NCBI RefSeq assembly: GCF_027111335.1
Contig: NZ_CP114288.1
Coordinates: forward strand, 1-64,000
Origin: Flavobacterium aquiphilum
GTDB lineage: Bacteria > Bacteroidota > Bacteroidia > Flavobacteriales > Flavobacteriaceae
Length of the DNA stretch: 64,000 nucleotides
Reading direction: 5' to 3'
Shown piece after piece: positions 1 through 8,600 of the stretch (its first letter is position 1; each line of letters begins with the position of its first letter). Under the pieces are notes generated by a model, which was not told the origin of the DNA, made no database searches, and worked only from the letters and a program-made list of their open reading frames with translations. Made by a program: the position numbers and the translations under genes.

Positions 1-777
1 AGGATTACTTTGGCTCCCATAAAACTCTTTGACACTTTTTTTATTCCACCAATAAAGCCATTTGTCCCATTCACGTGCATATTTATTTCTTAAAGAATTA
101 ATTTCCCACTCTTCCGCAATTGAAAATTGTGCTTCTTGAAAATTACCCTTTCTTGATGATTTACTCAAAAGCGATGCTTTTATTAATTCATCAGTTTTCA
201 TGATTGCTTTTTGACCATTCATCATAGAAAAGACTTTTGTTGCATCTTCTTTATTTATTTCAATGAAAAACAATTTTACTTTATCAAGAATAAAATTCAA
301 AAATGTATGGTCTTCACGTTCAACAATCGCCTTGTTTTTATCATAAATTGTCTTAATAGTTTTTTTAAAATAGTATATATCTTGGGAATTTTCATCAAGT
401 GAATTTGAGCCTGTATATTCGATTTTACAATCTTTGATTTCTGAACTTAAAAGAAATTCATGTGATTCTTTTCTTATGTCATAGCGAATTTCAGGAAGTC
501 TGTCATATTTCAAGTATTTTAACAACAAATAAAAAGTAGTGGTTCGTTGTTGTCCATCAATAAGTATTATTGATTTATCATCTTTGCAGACAGTAACTCC
601 CTGAATATAATATTCAGGTAATTTATCCATATAAGCATTAATAAGATTGTCCATCAATATGGTTACTGCACATTCTCCATCATCATTAGGAACTCCCCAT
701 TTATAACCTCTTTGATAATTAGGAATTATAAAATTTCCTTTTTCAAAATATTCATTAATTGTTAATTTGTTCTCCAT
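1..777 (-). CDS. DUF262 (GmrSD N-terminal type) protein, C-terminus outside window
   Basis: Reading the minus strand from the ATG at 777 gives 259 codons without a stop up to the window edge, so the gene is cut by the window. The N-terminus has IPNYQRGYKW (residues 18-27) and IDGQQRTT (73-80), the hallmark motifs of DUF262, the ParB/Srx-like domain of GmrSD type IV restriction enzymes and related defence proteins, in which DGQQR belongs to the nucleotide-dependent active site. Whether a DUF1524 HNH nuclease domain follows cannot be seen. It starts 13 bp after the broken exonuclease gene and is probably the third gene of a WYL-exonuclease-DUF262 operon. Family assignment is firm from the motifs; a defence role is inference. 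Confidence 0.85.
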   Translation of the reverse strand, partial: MENKLTINEYFEKGNFIIPNYQRGYKWGVPNDDGECAVTILMDNLINAYMDKLPEYYIQGVTVCKDDKSIILIDGQQRTTTFYLLLKYLKYDRLPEIRYDIRKESHEFLLSSEIKDCKIEYTGSNSLDENSQDIYYFKKTIKTIYDKNKAIVEREDHTFLNFILDKVKLFFIEINKEDATKVFSMMNGQKAIMKTDELIKASLLSKSSRKGNFQEAQFSIAEEWEINSLRNKYAREWDKWLYWWNKKSVKEFYGSQSNP

Positions 778-790
778 ATTTATTATCCGT

Positions 791-1255
791 TTAAATGTAA
801 TTTAAATAACTCCCACATCCCTTAGCATCACTCAACGCATCGTGATGATTTAATTCAATCTCAAATTTTTCGCACAAGTTAGCCAAATTGGACTTATAAA
901 TTTTGTATGTACAAAACTTATTGTAAACAGGAATTTTCAATCCGTAATATTCCAACGTTTTGTTTAAAACAGGAAAATCAAAACCAAAACCGTTATGCGC
1001 CACTACATTTTGGTTTTCGATATACGGAGCGATTTGGTGCCAAATTTGGTCGAAACTGGGCGCATTCATCGTGTCTTTGCCTGAAATTCCGTGAATAGCC
1101 GTAAAACGACTCCAATAATAATTATCAGGCGGTTGCACTAAAAGATTAATTTCGTTAGTAATAATTCCGTTTTCTACTCAAACCAATCCTACTTGGCAAA
1201 TACTGGTTCGTGAACCTTGTGCGGTTTCAAAATCTATGGCGGTAAAAGATTTCAT
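791..1255 (-). pseudogene. DnaQ-like 3'-5' exonuclease interrupted by an in-frame TGA
   Basis: From the ATG at 1255, which abuts the TAA of the upstream WYL gene, the frame reads MKSFTAIDFETAQG, continues to codon 25, meets TGA at 1178-1180, and then stays open in the same frame for the rest of a 154-codon exonuclease domain. All three DEDDh motifs are present across the interruption: DFE at residues 8-10, HNGFGFD in the middle and HDALSDA near the end. The stop could be a CGA-to-TGA change or a sequence error. The downstream part alone lacks Exo I, so it should be inactive. Known relatives trim or proofread DNA. Its position between a WYL regulator and a DUF262 gene suggests an accessory rather than a replicative role. 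Confidence 0.8.
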
Positions 1256-2155
1256 TTATTGATACAGCTTTGTCATTTCCAAAATCCTGTTTTTGATTTC
1301 CTTTTGCAAAGAAATTGGCTCAATAACTTTTACATTCGAACCGTATTTTAAGAGTTCCATAACGATGTCATTAGTTGTATGAATATTAATTGCTAACAAA
1401 ACCGTTTCTCCATTTTCTCCCAAAATACGTTGAGATTCATGCAATGGAAAACTCTTGATATAATTGCCTTGTTGCCAGGAAAATTCCAAAACGATTTTCT
1501 GAATGGGTGCATAAGTTTCTACACCAAAAGCGTGTTGGTATTCTTTTTCAACATTATACTGAATTGGCTTAAACTTGGTATCTGTTATTTTTAAATTAGA
1601 AATCCTGTCTAATCCAAAGGTTTTTATTCGTTCGTCTTTTTTGTCCCAAGCGACCAAATACCATCTTTGTTGGGATTCTTTTACAGCAATCGGCTTTACT
1701 TCGCGTTGGGTACAATCTTCTTCCCAATGTTTTTTATGGGTAAATTTTAAAATATAACAATTTTGAATAGCGTGAATAATTCCGTGGATATGTTCAGTTC
1801 CTAATGATTTTCGCTTTTCTAAAAAGACACTAGGCGATAATTTATTCCCCTCCTGCAAAGCATGATGAATAGAAAAAGCATCCATCATTCGTGTTACGGA
1901 TTGATCTTCGATTTCTTCTTCGTCAATAGTATAGGTTTTGTCTTTGCGATTGTACTGAATGGAAATTCCGAAAAGGGTCGAAATATCTTTTTTATCTCTT
2001 TCGAAAGTACGAACTGAATATTCAAAATCGGTATTAATATCTTCATTTCCAAGTTTACGAATCACATATTCCTGCAATTCAATAAAACTGCAAGGGCGAC
2101 TTCTCAAACGGTCTATGATGTATAAATACCTTTTGAAATAAATTAATTTTGACAT
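1256..2155 (-). CDS. WYL-domain transcriptional regulator (YafY/DeoR-like)
   Basis: The 299-residue protein has an N-terminal winged-helix HTH (about residues 1-70) and a WYL domain in the middle, seen as WYLVAWDKKDERIKTFGLDRI around residues 165-185, followed by the WCX-type C-terminal region. WYL proteins bind DNA and are thought to sense nucleic-acid or nucleotide ligands; many sit beside phage-defence or DNA-damage genes. Here it is the first gene of a minus-strand run with the broken exonuclease and DUF262, and its stop codon touches the exonuclease ATG. A TAnnTTTG box lies just upstream. It probably controls its own operon, which is inference. Confidence 0.88.
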   Translation of the reverse strand: MSKLIYFKRYLYIIDRLRSRPCSFIELQEYVIRKLGNEDINTDFEYSVRTFERDKKDISTLFGISIQYNRKDKTYTIDEEEIEDQSVTRMMDAFSIHHALQEGNKLSPSVFLEKRKSLGTEHIHGIIHAIQNCYILKFTHKKHWEEDCTQREVKPIAVKESQQRWYLVAWDKKDERIKTFGLDRISNLKITDTKFKPIQYNVEKEYQHAFGVETYAPIQKIVLEFSWQQGNYIKSFPLHESQRILGENGETVLLAINIHTTNDIVMELLKYGSNVKVIEPISLQKEIKNRILEMTKLYQ

Positions 2156-2175
2156 ACTGATTAAAATTATTTTGT

Positions 2176-2183
2176 CAAAGTTA
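2176..2183 (-). promoter_or_regulatory. Bacteroidota -7 box before the WYL operon
   Basis: On the minus strand this reads TAACTTTG, matching TAnnTTTG, 20 nt before the WYL ATG. No clear -33 TTTG at ideal spacing. Confidence 0.5.
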
Positions 2184-2262
2184 AATTATTTGTCTGCCAA
2201 AACATGACGGAATGAATAACCGTAATGAAATCTTAGTTAAAAAACCATTAATTTCAAAACAT

Positions 2263-2289
2263 AAAAAAACCACTAATTTCTCAGTGGTT
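2263..2289 (-). terminator. Terminator after the RelE/ParE pair
   Basis: AACCACT and AGTGGTT pair as a 7-bp stem with an 8-nt loop. On the minus strand the hairpin is followed by a run of T, so it would end transcription of the toxin-antitoxin genes to its right. Confidence 0.65.
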
Positions 2290-2359
2290 ATTATTCTTTA
2301 TCATTGAGTTGATTTTGAGGACTCATTCGAGTATCAAAAATTCTTAAAATCCATATTGT

Positions 2360-2593
2360 CTATTCTTCTATCGTATAAATAAGCTTATAGTGTTTGACAA
2401 TAATTCTTCTAAATTCAGGCTCTATTTCATCTTGTTGGTATTGTTTGGCAAAAACCAACTCTCTTCCACCCTTTAAAAAAATAGCGTCTTTAATACCTTT
2501 TGCTCCTTGCGGGGAAACTAATTTGTAGTGGTTGTAAATTGCCTTTAATTGGTCTTTTGATTTATTCAACCAAATCACTTTTAATCTGCTCAT
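2360..2593 (-). CDS. RelE/ParE-family toxin
   Basis: This small basic protein (77 residues from the chosen start, MSRLKVIWLNKSKDQLKAIY) has the RelE/ParE fold pattern: a first strand with an aromatic residue, two helices with KDQLKAIYNHY, and a last strand RRIIVKHYKLIYTIEE. RelE members cleave mRNA on the ribosome and ParE members poison gyrase; the sequence does not decide which. I chose the ATG at 2593 because it overlaps the antitoxin stop as TAATG, the usual coupled layout; an in-frame ATG 6 nt upstream is possible. Unlike the second pair near 12.3 kb, it is intact. Confidence 0.75.
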   Translation of the reverse strand: MSRLKVIWLNKSKDQLKAIYNHYKLVSPQGAKGIKDAIFLKGGRELVFAKQYQQDEIEPEFRRIIVKHYKLIYTIEE

Positions 2594-2838
2594 TACCAAT
2601 TTTCTGATTCCTTTTCTAAATCTTCTTGACTCGTAAATTCGCCTCTTTTTATTTCGTTTATTGCGTCATTCAATTCCTCTTTGTAAGCCAATCTTGTTAA
2701 CGGTTTTCCATCTATTGTATAAATCACATTCTCTTCTTCCCAATAACTTTCCATTACCGCTTTCACCACTTTTAAAAGTCGCTCATCTGCTTGATTGATA
2801 TACTGTAACAGATTGTCTCTTAATTCTAAAGCTCCCAT
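2593..2838 (-). CDS. Antitoxin partner of the RelE/ParE toxin
   Basis: An 81-residue acidic protein (MGALELRDNLLQYINQADER) precedes and overlaps the toxin gene by one base. It has a helical N-terminus, a central strand VIYTIDGKPLTR and an acidic C-terminal helix rich in E and K. The IDGKPLT segment is shared with the antitoxin-like protein at 12.3 kb (STDGKPLTV), so the two belong to one flavobacterial family. It should neutralise the toxin by direct binding and, as in related pairs, may repress the operon. A TAnnTTTG box lies 21 nt upstream. Confidence 0.72.
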   Translation of the reverse strand: MGALELRDNLLQYINQADERLLKVVKAVMESYWEEENVIYTIDGKPLTRLAYKEELNDAINEIKRGEFTSQEDLEKESENW

Positions 2839-2859
2839 GATTACATTTTATTTATATTT

Positions 2860-2867
2860 CAAAGATA
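2860..2867 (-). promoter_or_regulatory. -7 box of the toxin-antitoxin operon
   Basis: The minus strand reads TATCTTTG, a match to TAnnTTTG, 21 nt before the antitoxin ATG. Confidence 0.55.
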
Positions 2868-2938
2868 ACTATTTTGTCTCTTAATTATTTTTAATCTTTT
2901 GTTATTTTATTTCATCTGACAAAAGACATCTAAAAAAA

Positions 2939-5314
2939 TTACTCCTTCACAATCTCAATTTTCCTTCTAATTTCGTTTCCAAATTCATCGACTACGGTGA
3001 TGTAATGGAATCCCGTCGTGGCTGAAATAGGCATTTCGTGAAAAGTTTTGGTTGTACCTTTAAAAACATTATCAACATACCAAAACAGTTTGCTTTCGCG
3101 TTGCGAATGGGCAACTTTCAGGATTACGGGCTGTACTTCGCTGTTAAAATTTTTGGTAAGATAAATTTTGCTGTTGGTTTTTGGATAAATAAAATCCATT
3201 GTTGCGGTTTGCGATCCCATACAATCATTTCTAAACGGGGGCAACGGCAGATATTCTATGTGTTGGCTTTTGTAATACCAAGCCATTACGGGAGGCAAAA
3301 CAAACCAATTTTTGGTCACAATATTATCGACACTTTCACAACTGCTGTTGACCTGAAACTGCAGTGTTTTATCCAAATGCACCATCTTGTGATAAGGACA
3401 AACAGCCGTATTTTTCCCTTTTTTGGGAACCCACTGTTTAATCGTCGGACAGCCTTCTTTGGCAATATAGCCACTCAAATTACAAACCTCAACCTCTTCC
3501 AAATCCTTATATGGGGTATCGAACCATCTCTGTCTTGGCAACAAATTAAAAACATCAAACAAAATAGGGGCAGCACTGCTAACTCCCGTCAATGTTGGTC
3601 TTCCCTCACCTGTTGCGTTGCCTACCCACACTCCTACCACATATCTTGCATTCGTTCCGATCGCCCAAGCATCGCGGTTTCCAAAACTAGTTCCGGTTTT
3701 CCAAGCAATCTTGAGCGAACTGTCATAAAATTTCCAAGCCTCATCACCTTCGGGTCGGTTGACTTGCTCCATTGCGTTGTACGTGAGCCAAATCGAACCC
3801 GCTCCCAAGATATTTTTTTGCCTAATTTGGTCACCAAAATCCACTTGAAAACGATCATCATAATTGAGTTCTGCAAATTCATTGGTTCTGTATTGTCCAT
3901 GATTTTTATTGAAATAATTCAAAGTAGAAGACAAACCCGCATAAGTTCGGCACAAATCCCATAAATTACTTTCGGCTCCACCCAAAATGAGCGACAAGCC
4001 ATAATGATCCGGTGGTTTTGAAATATCGCGCAACTTGAACCGTTGTAATTCTTCGTAAAATTTGTTCACGCCAAAATCCTGCAACATCAATACGGCAGGA
4101 ATATTCAGCGAACGCGATAATGCCCGATGTGCCGGAACAGCTCCATCAAATGTCAGGTTGAAATTTTGCGGTGTATAGCCCGAAATCTGCGTCGGAATGT
4201 CTGCCACCAATGTATTGGGCAACAATTCCCCGTCGTCGAGCATAGCACCGTACAAAAGCGGTTTGAGAATACTTCCTGTACTTCGGGGTGCATCGATAAT
4301 ATCCACATCTTTTTGATGGTTCCCATCCGTAGGCGAATTCCCAACGTAACTCATCACTTTTCGATTGGACACATCAATGACCAAAATAGCCAAATTATGG
4401 ACTTCATTTTGCTTGTATTGATTATAATAATACTTCGCAATTTGATTGACCCTGTTTTGCAATCCAATTTCAATAGTCGTTTTCACCCTTGTTCCCGGTT
4501 GATTCTTGGCAACACGTTGCAACAAATGGGGTGCAATTTGAGGTAAATCATACGGCTTTTGTGGCAAGGGTTCATCTATCGAAAGTTCGTAGGTTTGTTT
4601 GTCAATTACTCCTTCTTTATTCAATTTCAGCAAAAGCCGGTTGCGTTTATTCAGTAATTCCGTTTGGTTTTTTCCCGGATAAATTAAACTTGGCGCATTA
4701 GGCAAAACAGCCAAAGTAGCGCTTTCTGCCCACGACAATTGGTGGGCTTGCACCCCAAAATACCGCCAAGAAGCCATTTCGAGACCCACCACATTTCCTC
4801 CAAACGGAGCGTGCGAAGCATATAATTCCAAAATTTCGTTTTTGGAATATCCCAACTCCAATCGGGTGGCGAGAATGAGTTCGATTATTTTCTCAAAATA
4901 GGTTCGGCTTTTACCATTTCTAGACAAGCGGATTACCTGTTGCGTCAAGGTGCTTCCCCCACGAACAACTTTGCCTGCTCTTCGGTTTTGCTGAAAAGCA
5001 TTGAACATCGCCATAGGATTAAATCCCGGGTGCTTGTAGAAATACTCATCCTCAAAATAGACAATACATTTCTTGAATTTATCGGGAACACTATCCTGCG
5101 CAGGAAATCGCCATTGCCCGTCAAGCGCAATTTTGGCACCAAGCAATTCTCCGTCCCTGCTTTCAATCACCGTAGAATAAGGCTCCTGAAACAAAGTCCT
5201 AGGCAACGAAAAATAATAAACCACCAACAGCAAAAATGCTATTGATGATTTGACTTTATTCTTTTTTATCCAATTGATGATGCGTTGTGAGAACGCAATT
5301 AGTTTATTTTTCAA
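2939..5314 (-). CDS. pbpC: Penicillin-binding protein 1C (bifunctional glycosyltransferase/transpeptidase)
   Basis: The 791-residue protein has one N-terminal membrane anchor (about 22-38), a GT51 glycosyltransferase domain with FEDEYFYKH (87-95) and RGGSTLTQQ (118-126), and a transpeptidase domain with the SxxK Ser348-Lys351, an SLN-type motif (RSLNIP) and KTG at 539-541. The last 100 or so residues form the BiPBP_C domain typical of PBP1C, which separates it from PBP1A/1B. It polymerises and may cross-link peptidoglycan in the periplasm. The upstream gene on the same strand is an alpha-2-macroglobulin, the usual genomic partner of pbpC, here 317 bp away. Length and motifs are complete. Confidence 0.95.
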   Translation of the reverse strand: MKNKLIAFSQRIINWIKKNKVKSSIAFLLLVVYYFSLPRTLFQEPYSTVIESRDGELLGAKIALDGQWRFPAQDSVPDKFKKCIVYFEDEYFYKHPGFNPMAMFNAFQQNRRAGKVVRGGSTLTQQVIRLSRNGKSRTYFEKIIELILATRLELGYSKNEILELYASHAPFGGNVVGLEMASWRYFGVQAHQLSWAESATLAVLPNAPSLIYPGKNQTELLNKRNRLLLKLNKEGVIDKQTYELSIDEPLPQKPYDLPQIAPHLLQRVAKNQPGTRVKTTIEIGLQNRVNQIAKYYYNQYKQNEVHNLAILVIDVSNRKVMSYVGNSPTDGNHQKDVDIIDAPRSTGSILKPLLYGAMLDDGELLPNTLVADIPTQISGYTPQNFNLTFDGAVPAHRALSRSLNIPAVLMLQDFGVNKFYEELQRFKLRDISKPPDHYGLSLILGGAESNLWDLCRTYAGLSSTLNYFNKNHGQYRTNEFAELNYDDRFQVDFGDQIRQKNILGAGSIWLTYNAMEQVNRPEGDEAWKFYDSSLKIAWKTGTSFGNRDAWAIGTNARYVVGVWVGNATGEGRPTLTGVSSAAPILFDVFNLLPRQRWFDTPYKDLEEVEVCNLSGYIAKEGCPTIKQWVPKKGKNTAVCPYHKMVHLDKTLQFQVNSSCESVDNIVTKNWFVLPPVMAWYYKSQHIEYLPLPPFRNDCMGSQTATMDFIYPKTNSKIYLTKNFNSEVQPVILKVAHSQRESKLFWYVDNVFKGTTKTFHEMPISATTGFHYITVVDEFGNEIRRKIEIVKE

Positions 5315-5411
5315 AGTTTTTTTGTTTCACATCCTAACAGGTTTCCAAAACACAAATGTTCAAAAAACTGTCAAAATTTAGATATTTTAGACAATATATT
5401 ATCCGTAAAGT

Positions 5412-5515
5412 TTGTCATTCCGACGTAGGAGGAATCTCCGCAAGTAATCCCGTAATCAAGGTCCCAAATCTTTGTCGAGCTTCTAACGGAGATTCCTCCT
5501 ACGTCGGAATGACAA
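5412..5515. repeat. Perfect 29-bp inverted repeat (palindromic intergenic element)
   Basis: The arms at 5412-5440 and 5487-5515 are exact reverse complements, each holding GACGTAGGAGGAATCTCCG or its complement, with a 46-nt spacer. As RNA it folds into a long hairpin in either direction. The gene-free stretch 5315-5631 between pbpC and the macroglobulin holds this element and a second repeat type. The lack of any reading frame suggests a REP-like non-autonomous element. Confidence 0.85.
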
Positions 5516-5532
5516 TATTGTGTGCAAAATGT

Positions 5533-5613
5533 GGCTCGCAGATTTCGCAGATTTACACAGATTTTTTTAATTCAATCAGTGTAAAATCCGTTCCATCCGT
5601 GTCATCTGTGGCC
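5533..5613. repeat. GCAGATTT-type intergenic repeat, copy 1
   Basis: The segment contains CGCAGATTTCGCAGATTTA followed by a T-run, then AATCCGT and ATCCGTGT. The same order of words occurs at 31495-31590, about 26 kb away, so it is a dispersed repeat. No reading frame. Confidence 0.7.
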
Positions 5614-5631
5614 CAAAATTCAACGAAATTT

Positions 5632-8600
5632 CTACTTCACCACCTGAACCCAAAATCCTTTAGTTCTAGCCAAAAACGTATTATCATACATCGCCTCACA
5701 TTGCAGTCCCGGCAAATAATACGTTCCCAAATAAGAGGCATTCAAAAGTATTCTGAACGTTTTTGCTTCACTGGCTTTCAATCCAAAATAGAAATTAGTT
5801 CTGTCGTCTCGGATATCAATATAATCGGCAACATTGTTGGTTGCATCACCATAATCCGTAAAACGGGTATTCACAATTTCGAATCCCGAAGGCAAAATCT
5901 GTGACAACGCCACATTTTCGACGTGTTCGTTCTTTTGATTTCGAACTGTAACCTCTGCAACAAACTCGGTTCCTTGATTAATTTTCGATACATTAATAAC
6001 GCCGCCTTTTCTGTTTTTGAAAACGATGGAAGCCGAAACATTACTTTGTACCGCATTTTCCTGCCCAATTGGAAGAATTCCGGTGTTCAGTAATCGGACG
6101 AACAATCTATTCTTTCTGTTGTTTTTTAAGGTTACGCTGTTTAGTCCCGCTGTGACAGTCAGACTTCTGTCGGCGATGGTTTTCATCGTTTTAATTGCCA
6201 GCATTTTTCCATCTTTTCCAAACTGAACATCGATTCCTTTGGCACCATTACTCACTGAGAATTTAGCCATGGAATACAAACAATAAGCCGTAGTCTGCGT
6301 GCTCATCCATTGGTCGCTAGACATAGCTTTGGCTAATTTTATCGCCATTGCAAATGCATTTTGCTTTTGTCCAAGCAACAGCATCGTTTCCAGTGCCATC
6401 GCCCGATTTCTGTCGGCAGAACCATAATAGTAATAGTTGTAATTGGAATCGTCTTCTATTTTACTATTTAAAAACAATGTCTGACCTGCCGATTTTTGTC
6501 CGGCCAACACGTAAGCTACCGCCAAACGCAATTTACTTTCGTTCGAAATCCCTTTCGTCTCGCGCAATCTGTTCATCGAAGCCAAATCAGGAACTCCTGC
6601 CAAAGCCAATGTATATAAACGATAGGCCTGTGCCAAATCATTTCCGTAACTCGGCATAAATCGCCATTGCTTGGCTTCTTTTTGTTGGTAAGAAATCCAT
6701 TTGGTTTTAAAATTAATTGGCAAAAAGTAACCTTTTTTCTCCGCTTCAATCATAAAATGTCCAGCATAGGAAGTGCCCCAATCATCAGCAACGGTTCCCC
6801 CTTGCCAATAGGAAATTCCGCCATTTGACAGCTGAAAACTTCCAAGCCTAGTAATTCCGGCGGTAATATTTTTTTGAATTAAACCTTTGCGTGTAGTATC
6901 CAAATCGGCAATATCATTCAGATACAATTGCGGAAAAACAGACGATGTCGTTTGCTCGACACAGCCGTGGGGATACTGAATGAGATACTGTAATCGCCCG
7001 TTCAAATTAATAGTTGGCATTGAGGAAATTTCCAATTTAGCTTTATTACTTCCCGCAACGCCAAATGGTTTCCATGAAATAGTTTTGGAACTGTTTGGTT
7101 CTAAAATTACATCGGTAAATGTATTGGTCACCGGATTCGGATTGGTCATATCGATTTCCACATCATAAACCGATTTCTCCTTGCCCGAAGTGGCCACAAT
7201 CTGCACTTTCCCGATTCCGGTTGCAGAACCGACAGCCAAATTAAAATAAGCCATTTTTTCATCCGGCTGTGTAAATGATACTCTTTGCACGGCACTGCCA
7301 ATCACTTTTAATCCGTTATTAGTTTTAACCTGAACCGTAACATTCTTGATGTTTTTTTCCATTGCAAAAACCGTAACCGGAATCGTCACTTTTTCCGATG
7401 GAGAAATTTTTCTTGGCAATGAAGCCAAAACCATCAACGGACTACGGACAGGGGTTGCTTTTTCGACGCTTCCATAAGCACTCGTAGTCGCATCTCCGGC
7501 CACCACCATCGTTTTTACAGAACCGATGTATTTCGGCAATTTTATTTGATGCGTTTTGGTTTGTCCTTTTTCCAATTTAAAAGGCCCCATATAAATTACA
7601 ACAGGCTTAAATCGATTTGCTTTTTTGGCTTTTCCACCACCCAAATCCTGATCACCTCCAATGCTGAAAACCTGATTCACTCTTCCGCCGTAAGCCCCAA
7701 TAACATCATCGTAAATATCCCAAGTTTTTACACCCAAAGCTTCTCGGACATAAAAACTGTCCCACGCATTTGGCGCTTTGAAACGGGTCAAATCCAATAA
7801 CCCTTCATCGACAATCGCAATGGTATAAGTCATTTCCCTGCCGGATTGTTCGCTCACTTTTAGGGCAAATGACTGTTCGGGACGCAATACATCCGGCATC
7901 GTTAATTTTGGCGTAAGTATCGTGTTTTTGTCCACCACTTCAATAGGCACAATTCCGTACATTCTGATAGGAGAATCGTTCTTAGTCGAAGCGTGCGGTT
8001 GCAAAAGCGTAATATTGAAATACACATTCGGTGCCATCGAAGCCGTAATCGGTATCGTCACTTTTGTTTCTCCTTGTTGGGTCTTCGCCCAAAGAGTTTG
8101 CACCACTTTTGAGCCATTTTCGATAGAAATAAAAGCGCGTCCTCCTTCACTCGATGGGAAAGAGATTTGGGCATTTTCTCCCACGGCATATTTTTCTTTG
8201 TCAGTAGAAAAAACTAACATATTGGCCGTTGAAGCATCTGTGTTTCTTGTTTTTCCCGACCAAACGGGCCAATCAATGTTTACTGTCAAAGCTGTTGCGT
8301 GTCCGCCAACCTCATCCGAAACCCGAATTAAATAACGGCCCCATTCTTCATCGGTCAATGCAAATCGTACTGCTCCTCTTCCGTTGACATCGGTATTTAC
8401 TCTAAAAGTTTTATACGAAGTCGTGGCATTATCCGAATTATAATTGGACAAATTATCGCTTGACGCATCCCACCACCAACGCCATTCTACCTTATAGATT
8501 TTCACTTCGAGATTTTTAACCGACTTTGGTCGTCCGTTTTCATCGACGGTGACAATATCAAACTGATTCACCTTGCGGGTTTCCAGCATCCCGTATTTGC

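Noticed and set aside
1178..1180. Selenocysteine or programmed readthrough at TGA
   Set aside because: No hairpin element or Sec machinery is visible and the residue is not in a catalytic motif; a simple mutation or error is more likely.
3038..3964. 308-codon plus-strand reading frame antisense to pbpC
   Set aside because: It mirrors the codon pattern of a clearly functional PBP1C gene, has no recognisable domain, promoter or ribosome-binding site.
5412..5515. CRISPR-like or phage attachment site
   Set aside because: Only one pair of inverted arms, no direct repeats with spacers, no integrase or cas genes nearby.
5356..5904. 182-codon plus-strand reading frame
   Set aside because: It runs through the 29-bp inverted repeat and into the antisense of the macroglobulin gene; protein text is repeat-derived.
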